Assembly: GCF_032452875.1 (NCBI RefSeq)
Contig: NC_083869.1
Span: 77,432,501 to 77,496,500 of the forward strand
DNA: 64,000 nt
Origin: Bos javanicus
Taxonomy: Eukaryota; Chordata; Mammalia; Artiodactyla; Bovidae
Direction of reading: 5' to 3'
Under the pieces are notes generated by a model that saw nothing but the letters and a program-made list of their open reading frames with translations, searched no databases and was not told the origin of the DNA. The position numbers and the translations under genes are program-made. This document shows, piece by piece, positions 11,836 through 21,416 of this stretch (position 1 is the stretch's first letter; each line of letters begins with the position of its first letter).

Positions 11836-11882
11836 ATGCATATACATATATATATGCATATACATATGCATATACATATATA
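11836..11882 (+). repeat. (CATATA)n microsatellite, right part
   Basis: GCATATACATATATATATGC-like units directly 3' of the SINE, matching the tract at its 5' side. Confidence 0.85.
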
Positions 11883-11976
11883 ATCTCCTCCCTGAAATGG
11901 GTACAATATGACTAGAGAAGCCACAAAGATTCTTTAAAAATTTATTGTCTTAGAAGAAATTTCTTCTCTTAGAAAT

Positions 11977-12183
11977 GCTGTGCTGTGTGTGCTAAATCAC
12001 CTCAGTTGTGTCAAACCCTGTGACCCCATGGACTGTAGCCTGCCAGGTTTCCCTGTCCACAGGATTCTCCAGATAAGAATACTAGAGTGGGTAGCCATTT
12101 CCTTCTCCAGGGGATCTTCCCCACTCAAAGATCAAACCTGGGTCTCCCGCATTGAAGGTAGATTCTTTACCACCTGAACCACT
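11977..12183 (-). mobile_element. Bov-tA SINE
   Basis: The complement of Bov-tA: tail (GCTGTGTGTGCTAAATCACC) at the left, body, then the tRNA-like head complement (CCGCATTGAAGGTAGATTC, ACCACCTGAACCAC) at the right. Somewhat diverged. Confidence 0.92.
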
Positions 12184-12894
12184 CTACTGTGTCTCAGTAT
12201 CTGTTATTCAAGTCTCCAGTCTGTTCCCTCAGTTTTTCCATATATGTGGTGTTTTAAGATTCTTTTCTTTCAGTTCATCTTTTAGAATACTAATTCAGGT
12301 CACAACAGTTCCTATTCTTTGTGTTTTACTTTGCCTCATGTTGTGAATGTTTGAAAAATAACTTTTATATCTATATATTTTTTTCTGTATATTTGTTGAA
12401 ATATACTCTAAATCTCTAAATAAAAGTTGTTCCCAAGAATGATGCTTACTTTTTCTTGTTGCTGTTTTTGTTGAAATTGTCTTCAGTAATTTCCCATTTT
12501 TTTTAGTCACTGTGATTCTTTCCTCAGTTTACTAATTCTTATTAATCTTGATTACAGTCTCATTATGTCAAGTTACTTGGGTATCACAGGAAATGCCCCA
12601 AAATCTTTAGTGGTGAGCACTCAAGATTTTGGTTCTGACTGTTCCAAGGCGACCAAATTGCATAACTAAGACCCCACCCTTTCTCAACCCTTCTACCTCT
12701 CTGCAGAAGGACAGAGAGATGTACTCTACCCTTTTAGGCTTCCTTGAGCACACATCAGGGAGCAGTCCCTAACACCTATAGCACCTGTGGGAAGTTTTTA
12801 TCTGGTGCTATCCTATCCTAAAGGCCATTGATAAGTCCATCTTTTAATGACAGTAGGCCTTATGATGCTAGTATTTCATTTTGTCAGGGGAGTC
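12184..12894. other. no recognised feature
   Basis: The T-rich left half resembles antisense LINE sequence. The right half (about 12,600-12,890) is more balanced in composition and may be old retroviral or unique sequence. No supported ORF. Confidence 0.4.
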
Positions 12895-13617
12895 TGTAAT
12901 TTCCTTTGTTCTGTCTCATTGCAACAAAAATTTGAAGCAATGCTTGGACCAGTGTTACAGCCCCATGTAATTTCCTCGGATGGACCAGTGTTACAGCTCC
13001 GTGTTATAGCTCAGTTTTATTTAGAAAAACAAAAGAAAATACATCCTCAAGTCATGAGGGCTGCTGCTGCTGCTGCTGCTAAGTCGCTTCAGTCGTGTCC
13101 GACTCTGTGCGACCCCACAGATGGCAGCCCATCAGGCTCTACCATCCCTGGGATTCTCCAGGCAAGAACACTGGAGCCGGTTGCCATTTCCCTCTCCAAC
13201 GCATGAAAGTGGAAAGTGAAAGTGAAGTCGCTCAGTCGTGTCCGACTCTTAGCGACCCCATGGACTGCAGCCTACTAGGCTCCTCCTTCCATGGGATTTT
13301 CCAGGCAAGAGTACTGGAGTGGGGTGCTATTGCCTTCTCCAGTCATGAGGGCAGGCTGACCCAAAAGACAGGAAGAGAAGAGAAATCCCTGGCTGGATTT
13401 TGGCTCCTCTTTTTATATGTTTTTTTTTTTTTTTTTTCCTCCTCCCCCTGAGCCTGTCCTGTGTAAACTGGGCTAGCCAGGAGGGCTGTTTGTTTTATTT
13501 GAAGTTCTTACTCCAGTCCTTGGACCTTCCTTTGTTCTATTTTCAAGGGCTTGTCCCTTCTTCGTCTTTTAACCACTGCCATTCTTGACTCCTTTTTCCT
13601 ATTCTAACTTCCTAACG
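12895..13617 (-). mobile_element. ERV 3' LTR, interrupted by SINE
   Basis: Homologous over its whole length to 19,051-19,504. Net length without the SINE is about 444 bp, versus 454 bp for the other copy. On the minus strand the TATA box TATAAAA is at 13411-13417 and AATAAA at 13016-13021. The U3 edge abuts a purine tract (minus-strand GGGGGAAA, about 13,618-13,626), as expected for a polypurine tract. The terminal TG appears as CG here and TA in the other LTR. A T18-type run lies next to the TATA box. Confidence 0.88.
13062..13340 (-). mobile_element. Bov-A2 dimeric SINE in ERV LTR
   Basis: Two Bov-A monomers in minus orientation, starting at the left with (GCT)n, the complement of the AGC tail. 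A perfect 12-bp TSD, AGTCATGAGGGC, occurs at 13050-13061 and 13341-13352. The insertion post-dates the LTR and is absent from the partner LTR. Confidence 0.96.
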
Positions 13618-14270
13618 TTTCCCCCGGAAGAGATGTCGGGCCCAATTCTTTGGGAATAGGGACGTCAAGATCTCTCTGGTTATTTCCTGCTGAACTGCGA
13701 CAGTAAGGGTCATTGGGCAACGCCCTCTTGCTAGTCTTAAGACTCAGAGTCTATATAGCGGTGTCCATCTAAGGGTGAATGATATTTTCTGTGGTCAGCT
13801 GTAGTTTTATATATCTTTGTTGAACTGGCACTGCGTGTTGTAGCTTGTTGACCTGGGCAGAGAAAAAATGGGTTAGACAATTGATAATACATGGAGCAAT
13901 CATAAGCAGCATCAATATGGTGATAACAGGGATTAGTAGGGGCATTAGCCAACTCCAAGTTCTCCTTTGCCAGCAGAAGGATCCCCCAAAGAGAGATTGT
14001 AGCCACACCAAGAACTCTCCAGCTCATTCTTTGAGATCCTATAAGATCTCAAAGATCAAATGTTTTTCTTGAGAACTGTGAGACTTTCTTTACTTTAGCT
14101 GGAGGTATTAACCCAGAAACAACACGTCTCATTCAAGATGGCTCAAGTCCCTCCTTATTCAGTGATCAGGAGATCTATCTCTTGTTTGTTTTGGAGTACA
14201 ACCCCTGCCAAGCTATGTTGGCTCTTTAGAGCTATCCTGAGAAATATTATCCCCAGAAACTTAATTTTTG
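13618..14270 (-). pseudogene. ERV env TM remnant (SU missing)
   Basis: On the minus strand a segment near 14,160-14,220 reads like the conserved gammaretroviral TM region (SLAGVVLQNKQEIDLL). It is followed by a degraded Cys motif: the two adjacent Cys are present (about 14,113-14,118), but the first Cys position of the CX6CC arrangement is a stop, and a second stop lies just upstream. Further down are a hydrophobic stretch (about 13,900-13,990) and the polypurine tract. There is no room for SU between integrase and this segment, so roughly the N-terminal two thirds of Env are deleted. It cannot make a functional envelope. Confidence 0.75.
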
Positions 14271-14994
14271 TGGTGTTCACTAGAATAGCACTCATTTGTA
14301 GTTCTGGATAGGTATCTGAGATCTCCCGGGGGCTCATAGGTGGATTGAGTGTCCTCTTCTGTTTTCTTCCATGGCTTGACTCATGAGTAGTGAATCCAGG
14401 AGTCATGTCATAGAACCTTGATTGCTGTGGGGGTAGAAAGTATTACAGTGTAGGGGTACTTCCATGTGGACTGGAATTGAGCCTTTGGGGACTGACCTTT
14501 CCAGACTTTAATTAGGACTTGAGTCCCTGGAACGTATAATGGTGGCTCTTTAGAATCTTTGGAGTCTTGGTTGATACCCTGAAAGTGTACATTTTGTTGG
14601 AAATGCCCAATAGCCATGGTATAAGACCAGAGGGTCTGAGCCTCTGAATGTAGAAAGAGGTCATTGGCATCAACAAAAGGTCTCCCACATACCGTCTCAA
14701 AAGGACTAAGACCAACCTGTTTCTTAGGGGCAATACAGGTGCAGAGGAGATCTATTGGTAAAGCCTCCTTCCATCCCAGGGAGGTCTCCTGGATTGTCTT
14801 TTTTTTGTTAATTTTAAGATTTGGTTGGCTCTTTCTACTTTTCCTGAAGACTGAGGCCTCGAGGCACAATGGAGATAATAAGCAATGTCCAATGCTTTAG
14901 AGACCCCTTGGGTGACCTCATAAGTAAATGATGTCCCATTGTCACTTTGTAATGACCTGGGAAGACCTAATCTTGGAATGATTTCATGGAGCAG

Positions 14995-15017
14995 TTTTTT
15001 TTTTTTTTTTTTTTTTT
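14995..15017 (-). repeat. A23 homopolymer inside integrase
   Basis: Twenty-three T's on the plus strand between the first and second catalytic Asp of the integrase remnant. They turn the frame into a Lys run. Most likely an expanded A-rich coding stretch; no TSD suggests an insertion. Confidence 0.9.
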
Positions 15018-15410
15018 CACCACTTCCCTAGCCTTCTCAGTCTGGGTGGGAAAGCCTTCAATCAATCCTGTGAATGTATCTATCATGACTAATAGGTATT
15101 TATACCCTTGAGAAACTAGCATCTGGGTAAAGTCCAACTTCCATTCCTCTCCTGGGTAGATTCCATGTAATTGGATGGGCTGAGCCAGCTGGGGTCTTTG
15201 AACTCCCTGGGGATTGTTTAATTGGCATGTGGGACAAGAGGAAACCACTTGCCTTATAGTCTTTTGGAGGCCTGTTCCTCTAAAGCACCTTTCTAGTAAT
15301 CTTTGGAGGGCATTGTCCCCTAAATGAGTGGTTGAATGTAAGGAGTTAATGAAATTCCATTGGAGGTTCTCCGGCAGAAAAATGAGTCCTTCCTTTTGGA
15401 ACCACCCCAT

Positions 15411-15526
15411 GCTGTTGCTGCTGCTGCTAAGTCACTTCAGTCGTGTCTGACTCTGTGCGACCCCATAGATGGCAGCCCACCAGGCTCCTCCATCCATGGG
15501 ATTTTCCAGGCAAGAGTACTGGAGTG
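15411..15526 (-). mobile_element. Bov-A monomer SINE in ERV pol
   Basis: Single Bov-A unit, minus orientation, (GCT)n at the left. Imperfect TSD: CCACCCCAT (15402-15410) and CCATCCCAT (15527-15535). It separates the end of the RNase H/linker frame from the N-terminal integrase frame. Confidence 0.93.
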
Positions 15527-15540
15527 CCATCCCATATGAT

Positions 15541-16800
15541 CTCTTAAAAGCCTTCACTCTTAGCTTTAAGATTCTCACTTTCAGTATATGAAGGAATTTC
15601 TGGAAAATTTGTCTGTGGAACTAAGGTGGCAACCCCTATTAGGTCTTTGATCTGTAATGCTGCTCTCTTAGCTGTCTGATCAGCTGCTTGGTTCCCTTGT
15701 GCCACTTCCATGTTCCTTTTTTGGTATCCTTTACAAGTGGGAGACTGAAACCTTGGTGGGCAGATGTACTGCCCCCAAAAGCCTAAGGATTTGATCACCA
15801 TATTTGATTGGGGACCCTTGGGTGCTCAAGTGGTCACTTTCTTTCCAAATAGCAGCATGTACATGTAGCACCAGAAAGGCATACTTGGAGTCAGATAAAT
15901 GGCTACTCTTTTTCCTTTTCCCAGCTGTAAAGCTCAAGTCAAGGCTATGAGCTCAGCTAATTGGGCTGAAGTGAAAGTGGGGAGTGAAAAAGTTGGCCTA
16001 AAGCTCAACATTCAGAAAACGAAGATCATGGCATCCGGTCCCATCACTTCATGGGAAATAGATGGGGAAACAGTGCAAACAGTGTCAGACTTTATTTTTT
16101 TGTGCTCCAAAATCACTGCAGATGGTGACTGCAGCCATTAAATTAAAAGACGCTTACTCCTTGGAAGGAAAGTTATGACCAACCTAGATAGCATATTCAA
16201 AAGCAGAGACATTACTTTGCCAACAAAGGTCCGTCTAGTCAAGGCTATGATTTTTCCTGTGGTCATGTATGGATGTGAGAGTTGGACTGTGAAGAAAGCT
16301 GAGCACCGAACAATTGATGCTTAGGTGTTGGAGAAGACTCTTGAGAGTCCCTTGGACTGCAAAGAGATCCAACCAATCCATTCTGAAGGAGATCAGCCCT
16401 GGGATTTCTTTGGAGGGAATGATGCTAAAGCTGAAACTTCAATACTTTGGCCACCTCATGTGAAGAGCTGACTCATTGGAAAAGACTCTGATGCTGGGAG
16501 GGATTGGGGGCAGGAGGAAAAGGGGACAACAGAGGATGAGATGGCTGGATGGCATCACTGACTCGATGGACGTGAGTCTGAGTGAACTCCGGGAGTTGGT
16601 GATGGACAGGGAGGGCTGGCGTGCTGCGATTCATGGGGTCGCAAAGAGTCGGACACGACTGAGCAACTGAACTGAACTGAACCTGGTGGCAGAGGCTTAG
16701 TCTCTATGGTCTCAAAATTGGAGACTACTGCATATCTAGCTCTTCTTTTTCCATCCAACACAAAGCTGCTTTCATCAATGTACCAGATTTCCTCAGGATT
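15541..16800 (-). pseudogene. ERV pol RNase H remnant, split by BovB
   Basis: RNase H degrades the RNA of the RNA:DNA hybrid. Minus-strand frames show all four catalytic acidic positions: Asp in WYIDESS (about 16,775), Glu in AQLAELIAL (about 15,955), Asp in DSKYAF (about 15,885) and Asp in QAADQTAKRAA (about 15,680). Removing the BovB (15,973-16,680) joins its flanks in one frame, placing the insertion between the first Asp and the Glu. A stop follows the Glu segment. Other small indels break the frame. Confidence 0.88.
15973..16680 (+). mobile_element. BovB 3' fragment inserted in ERV pol
   Basis: Plus-strand 5'-truncated BovB from GAAAGTGGGGAGTGAAAAAG to the TGAACTGAACTGA tail. The ORF2 piece is well preserved (KVGLKLNIQKTKIMASGP, TSWEIDGET) but broken by a TAA near 16,139 and the recurrent TGA at 16461-16463. 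It lies opposite to the ERV. No convincing TSD; a shared CTGAA at both edges is within the repetitive tail. Confidence 0.92.
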
Positions 16801-17100
16801 GGTCAGAGGATATTAGGGTTTTGTCCAACTGTCCTTAGGGTTTTGTCCAATTGTCCAAGGTTTCTAGGCAAGAGTGAAAGGCATGAGAGCCCTCAGGGGT
16901 AGGCAGGAGGGTGGCTAGGTCAAGAACCTCACAAAGGGATATAGTCAGGCCTGGATTTTCCATCAGCACTGTTTCATATCTGAGGATTCTTTGATCAGAC
17001 ATTCATAAATGTCCTCTCCCATTTAAGAGTTGTTTCACTTGGTGGCTGGTAAAATTAGTTATTTTGCGCTGCAAAGAGAGCTTTAAAGCATCTTCTATCA
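16801..17100 (-). pseudogene. ERV pol connection region
   Basis: Minus-strand sequence between RT and RNase H; a frame piece near 16,860-16,960 reads as a Pol connection/RNase H-proximal segment (CEVLDLATLLPTPEG). A local duplication of the TTAGGGTTTTGTCCAA-type 20-mer occurs at about 16,814-16,858. Confidence 0.65.
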
Positions 17101-18238
17101 AGATTGCAATAGCTGCTAGATTTCAAAGGCTGGGAGGCCAGCCTCAGGTGTTTGGGTCGAGGCTCTTGGATAAGTGAGCTACAGGCTGAGGCTCAGGTCC
17201 CAACCTTTGAGTTAATATTTCCAAGGTTATTCTTTCTTTTTCATGGACATAAAGCTGGAATGCTTTTTCTGGCTATGGCAACCTCAAGGCAGGTGCTTGA
17301 GTTAAGGCTGGTTTTAGTTTAGCTTCCGCCTTCTTTTGAGGAGTTCCCCACATCAGTGAGACTGAATCATAGCATCCCTTCAAGCTTTTGTATAAGGGCA
17401 ATTAGACCATAGTTTGGTATCCAGATTCTACAATACCAAGTTAGCCCCAAGAAAGCTTGCAATCGTTTTTATATCCTGGGGGAGGGCAACTGGTGGGTTC
17501 CTTACACCCCCATCAGAGGACAGCCTCCTGGATGCATGTGTAATCTGAATTCCCAGGTAAGTGAATTTTGTCTGGACCATTTGTGCCTTAGCACAGGAGA
17601 CTTTATATCCCCTCTCTGCCAAAAAGTTTAGAACCTGAATTGCATGTTGTTGGACATTTTTCTCATCTGGAGGGCAGATTAGTAGGTCACCTACGTATTG
17701 TAATGTTTTCCCATTAGGTCTGGGTCCAGATTTAGGAGATCCCAGCTAACAGCCTGTCCAAACAGGTGGGGGCTATCTCTGAACACCTAAGGTAATACTG
17801 TCCAAGTCATCTGTTAGTGTCTTTCTCCTGGAGCCTCCCACTCAAAGGCAAAACGATATTGTGATTCTTTAGCCAGGGATATACAAAAGAATACATGTTT
17901 GAGATCCAAGACTGTAACCCATTTGGCACTGGGGTTGGGGCGGGGGCGATTTCTCCCAAGATTACATAGGGATTGGGTACTGTGGGATGGAGGGGGACTA
18001 CAGCTTCATTTATGATCCGGAGATTTTGAACCATTCACCAGGTCCTGTCCTTTTTCTTTACAGGGAGGATTGGGGTGTTACATAGTGAATTGGTGGGGAC
18101 CAATAGCCTACAGACAAGGAGTTTATTTATTAGAAGCTGTAGTCCTTCCCAGGCTTCTCTTTTGAGGGGATATTGTTTCCGGTTTGGGAACCGAGTGGGA
18201 TCTTGGAGGACAATGGTGACTATTTCAGCTTGGTGGGC
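17101..18238 (-). pseudogene. ERV pol reverse transcriptase remnant
   Basis: Reverse transcriptase copies viral RNA to DNA. The minus strand shows a fingers/palm piece (RIINEAVVPLHPTVPN, 17,807-18,034 frame), the first catalytic Asp in VLDLKH near 17,905, the box YVGD at 17686-17697, and a following thumb piece (LAERGYKVS, 17,428-17,622 frame). The box has Gly at the first of its two Asp positions, which removes a metal ligand. Several frameshifts and stops separate the pieces, and G-rich indels occur near 17,935. Confidence 0.88.
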
Positions 18239-18700
18239 TCATCCCGGAGTCCCCTGGTCCCACAACTGAGGGTTAATTTTGTCCTTCCATAATTTTTGAT
18301 CCCTCCCTATTGGAGAGGGTGTAATGGGTTCCTCTGTAGTAACCAGAAGCTGTAGAGCTCTAGGAGCTGAAAAGCTTCCCATCACAAGGGTGGTCCCCAG
18401 TTTAGTGAGTATATCTCTTCCCAATAAGGCAGTAGGATACTCAGGGACCACCAGAAACAGGTGGGGAAATATTTGTCCATCCCAGCAACAAAGAAGTGCT
18501 CAGTGAATCTTTTAGTAATTGCTTTTCGTGTAGCACCCAAATTGGTACAGGTTTGGGAGGAGAAAGCTTAGGATTAGGAGGTCAGGACAGAGTAGGTAGC
18601 CCTCGTGTCAACCAAGAAATTCTTGGACCCACCTGACACATCCAGTTGCACCCTTGGCTCCAGCCCTGTAATGGTTATCTGTGACAGGTGGGCTGGCTGG
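18239..18700 (-). pseudogene. ERV protease remnant
   Basis: Retroviral aspartic protease, which matures Gag-Pol. On the minus strand the active-site triad region reads FLVDTRATYSVL (triad at 18601-18609) and the C-terminal signature LLGRDILTKLG follows near 18,400. The third residue of the triad is Arg (AGG) rather than the Gly of active enzymes, so this copy would be inactive. The frame is broken between the two motifs. Confidence 0.85.
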
Positions 18701-18729
18701 AGTGGGCTGCTTCAGTCCTGTTGAGCCAT

Positions 18730-19050
18730 TGTGAGGGAAGGCTTGGCACTTGACCTTAAGGCTCTTGAGTCACAAGGGCAGAGTGCTGCCCAATGTCCTA
18801 ATTGATGGCATTTGTAGCAAGCTGTTTTAGGAGACTTGTCATGGTTTGGACACTCTTTGGCCAAATGTCCTGCCTGTCTACAGATTAGGCATTTGTCTCA
18901 TGCCTTGTCCTTTAAGGACTCAGGGTTTGCCATAGGGTTTCCCTGGAGGGCGGCCAGCATCTGGGTATGCCTTGTCTGTTTCCTTTCTCCCTTTTCTTGG
19001 CCTTGGCCTCCCTCTCCTGTTCTCTGTTATAAAAGGTATTGACAGCTGTC
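18730..19050 (-). pseudogene. ERV gag nucleocapsid remnant
   Basis: Nucleocapsid binds and packages genomic RNA. Two CX2CX4HX4C zinc knuckles are read on the minus strand (CLICRQAGHLAKEC near 18,850 and CYKCHQLGHWAALC near 18,795), preceded by a basic, Glu/Lys/Arg-rich stretch. One in-frame TGA lies just before the first knuckle. The remnant abuts the 5' LTR edge at 19,050, so leader, MA and CA are gone. Two tandem knuckles are unusual for a classical gammaretrovirus (one is typical), although several class I ERVs have two. Confidence 0.82.
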
Positions 19051-19504
19051 TGTAATGTCCTTGGTTCTGCCTCATCATAGCAAAAGTTTGAAGTGACAGA
19101 CAGACCAGTGTTACAGCCCTATGTAATTTCCTTGGATGGACCAGTGTCACAGCTCTGTGTTACAACCCAGTTTTATTTAGAAAGTAAAGGAAAATATATC
19201 CTTGAGTGTAAGGGCAGGCTGACCCAAAAGACCAGTAGAGAAGACCTGGCCCAATTTTGGCTCATATATATATATACATATATATATACATATATATATA
19301 CATACATATATATACATATATATATATTTTTTTTCCCCTCCTCCTCCTGAGCCTACCCTATGTCAACTTGGTTAGCCAGGAAGGCTGTTTGTTTTACCTG
19401 AAGTTCTCATTCCGGACCTCAGACCTTCTGTTGTTCCATTTCCCTTCTTTGTCTTTTAACCACCGCCAGTCTGGACTCCTTTTTCCTATTCTAACTACCT
19501 AATA
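19051..19504 (-). mobile_element. ERV 5' LTR
   Basis: Partner of the LTR at 12,895-13,617, same orientation. AATAAA on the minus strand at 19172-19177. The TATA-box region is replaced by a long (TA)/(CATA) microsatellite. The R/U5 part matches the other copy closely, with base differences spread throughout, indicating an old insertion. Its inner edge joins nucleocapsid sequence directly. Confidence 0.87.
19263..19337 (+). repeat. (TA)n/(CATA)n microsatellite in LTR
   Basis: About 75 bp of ATATAC units with a following T run, at the position of the TATA box of this LTR. The partner LTR has a poly-T at the equivalent place. Confidence 0.92.
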
Positions 19505-19819
19505 CTTTATTCTTCAAACCTTCTTGGTTATGTCCCTATAGATATAAAAATAATTTTGTTAATAATATCAAAATATATAAATAAATGGAAATAAACATAT
19601 TTTGTTTCATTGTTGTTAAGTAACTTGAATGAAAAAAACTTTCAAAAATAAATAGTACCTCTCAGCTGGAATCACCATACTGCTAAGTTTTTGTGGATAA
19701 AATTGTAATGCTGGCATATAAACACTTAATTTGTTTGCCAAATCAGTTTGTTTACCACCTCTATTACATTGCTTACCACATGCTGAATACATATATACAT
19801 GTATGTATTCAGTGTGTAT
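19505..19819. other. AT-rich sequence, nothing recognised
   Basis: About 315 bp between the ERV and a SINE with no ORF or repeat family I can name. Confidence 0.5.
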
Positions 19820-20028
19820 GGGCTTCTCAGGTGGCTCAGTGTAAAGAATCTGCCTGGAATGCAGGTGACTTGGGTTCGATCCCTGGGTCAGGAAGATCCC
19901 CTGGAGAAGGAAATGGCAACCCACTCCAGTATCCTTGCATGGAAAATTCCATGGACAGAGAAGCATGGTAAGCTACAGTCTATGAGGTTGCAAAGAGAGT
20001 TGGACATGACTTAGAGAATAAACAGCAA
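19820..20028 (+). mobile_element. Bov-tA SINE
   Basis: Complete plus-strand unit: GGGCTTCTCAGGTGGCTCAG head, GGGTTCGATCCC B-box (well preserved), GGAGAAGGAAATGGCAACCC body and a GACTTAGAGAATAAACAGC tail. Confidence 0.95.
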
Positions 20029-20080
20029 TTTGGTATGTATTTTTCTACCTATTAATATCTATTAATATCAGATCAATCTA

Positions 20081-21041
20081 TGCTGGAGTCCAGCTCCAGC
20101 AGCCAGGCAATCAGCCTGAAGAGATGAGCAGTGTCGGTGGAGAATAATGTAGCCTCTGACTCAAGGTGCAGGACTGCATGTTTATTTCAAGCATAAGGTC
20201 TTCTTTTATACTTTTTCAAAAACATTCAGTTCAGTTTAGTCTCTCAGTCGTGTCCAACTCTTTGTGACCCCATGAATCGCAGCATGCCAGGCCTCCCTGT
20301 CCATCACCAACTCCCAGAGTTCACTCAGACTCACGTCCATCGAGTCAGTGATGCCATCCAGCCATCTCATCCTCTGTCGTCCCCTTCTCCTCCTGCCCCC
20401 AATCCCTCTCAGCATCAGAGTGTTTTCAAAAGCATTAGGTCAGAGGTTTTACATTTTCAGCTCCCCCTCACCCAGATTAATTGTCTCCATAAATCATTGT
20501 TGCCCTTCAACCAGAATTACATTGTAACTCATGCTTATGGCTGGGCTGCATACCACATCTCTCAGTTTATTTCTTATCTTTCTAAATCCTGCCTGTCCAT
20601 AGAATCCTAAGCTCACTACCTCCTAAAAAGGCTTCTAGCTATTCTTAATTATTCCTAGACCCTAAGCTCAGCTAATTTCCTTTGCCATAAACATTCCCCT
20701 CACAAACAGGTCTCAGATAACTATCCTTCCCATGGCCTCAAGCTGTGGCCTACATGCTCATCCTGGAACATTCTTTGTAAAGATCCTTGAACAAATGTCA
20801 TTGGTTACTTTATAGATTATTTTCTGGGCACAACTGCAGAAGGCTTTGTGCTTTCTCATGCTTCTCTCAAGAACAATAAGCCCCTTAACATTCTTTCTAG
20901 CAACTCAATTGAAGAAAGGAAAGAACAAGTCAGAATCACAAGACCTAACTCCTTCATGCTGGGACCATGTCTGCTGGATGAGGAGAGGGGGTTGGGGCCG
21001 TGCCTCCATTTTGTCAGTAATGCCTAACACGGCTCCCGACA
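20081..21041 (-). mobile_element. solo LTR, beta-like (6-bp TSD)
   Basis: On the minus strand it begins TGTCGGGAGCCGTG and ends ACTCCAGCA, giving the TG...CA termini of an LTR. It is flanked by a 6-bp duplication AATCTA at 20075-20080 and 21042-21047; a 6-bp duplication is usual for class II (beta-like) ERVs. About 760 bp without the BovB insert. No internal ERV sequence remains, so it is a recombined solo LTR. Confidence 0.9.
20227..20423 (-). mobile_element. BovB 3'-end fragment in solo LTR
   Basis: Only the last ~200 bp of BovB, minus orientation. TSD with one mismatch: TTTCAAAAACATT (20214-20226) and TTTCAAAAGCATT (20424-20436). It dates the BovB event after the LTR. Confidence 0.93.
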
Positions 21042-21096
21042 AATCTACATCTATAAATCTCCATTTTCTTTATTTGGATTAAGATATAATTGACAT

Positions 21097-21310
21097 GGAG
21101 ACTTCCCTGGTAGCTCAGTCAGTAAGGAATTTGCCTACAGTGCAAGAGACCAGGGTTCGATCCCTGGGTCAGGAAGATCTCCTGGAAAAGGAAATGGCAA
21201 ACCACTTCAGTATCCTTGCCTGGAAAATCCCATAGACAGAGGAGCCTGGCAGGCTGCAGTCCATGGGATGGCAAAGAGTCAGGCACAACTGAGCCACTCA
21301 CACACATACA
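21097..21310 (+). mobile_element. Bov-tA SINE
   Basis: Head ACTTCCCTGGTAGCTCAG, B-box GGTTCGATCCC, body and tail ending GGCACAACTGAGCCACTC followed by a short CA-rich stretch. Confidence 0.94.
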
Positions 21311-21339
21311 CATGCATAATCAACATAAAACTCTCTATT

Positions 21340-21400
21340 GGGCTTCCCTGGTACATCAGCTGGTAAAGAATCCTCCTACAATGCAGGAGACCCAGGTTAC
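21340..21400 (+). mobile_element. Bov-tA head fragment
   Basis: Only the tRNA-like head (GGGCTTCCCTGGTACATCAG to CCCAGGTTA) is present, about 60 bp, then unrelated sequence for 16 bp before the next SINE. Confidence 0.85.
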
Positions 21401-21416
21401 GCACTCTAGTGATCTT

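Larger units (their letters stand above)
14271..15540 (-). pseudogene. ERV pol integrase remnant
   Basis: Integrase inserts viral DNA into chromosomes. On the minus strand the HX3H (about 15,321-15,340) and CX2C (about 15,222-15,240) zinc-binding pairs are visible, and all three catalytic acidic residues can be read: Asp at 15132-15134, Asp at 14941-14943 and Glu at 14833-14835, followed by a C-terminal domain to about 14,300. The reading frame is broken by an A23 tract (plus-strand T, 14,995-15,017), by a frameshift just after the Glu and by a Bov-A SINE at its N-terminal side. Longest open pieces: 147 codons (14967-15410) and 153 codons (14408-14869). Confidence 0.88.
12895..19504 (-). mobile_element. 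degraded class I (gamma-like) endogenous retrovirus
   Basis: A minus-strand provirus bounded by two LTRs in the same orientation. Reading from 19.5 kb down: 5' LTR, the C-terminal end of Gag with two zinc knuckles, protease, reverse transcriptase, RNase H, integrase, a TM fragment of Env, a polypurine tract and the 3' LTR. The 5' leader, MA and CA of Gag and the SU part of Env are absent. Three later insertions cut it: Bov-A2 at 13,062-13,340, Bov-A at 15,411-15,526 and BovB at 15,973-16,680. The bases next to the two LTR outer ends do not form a duplication (AGTC at left, CTTT at right). Gamma-like placement rests on the CX2CX4HX4C knuckles, the Pol order and the type of the TM motif. It is dead in every gene. 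Confidence 0.9.

Noticed and set aside
13737..14072. Overlapping 75-96 codon frames on both strands
   Set aside because: They are shadow frames of the decayed ERV env TM end.
15960..16690. CTGAA repeats as the TSD of the BovB in the ERV
   Set aside because: The motif is part of the BovB tail repeat itself, so it cannot be told from coincidence.
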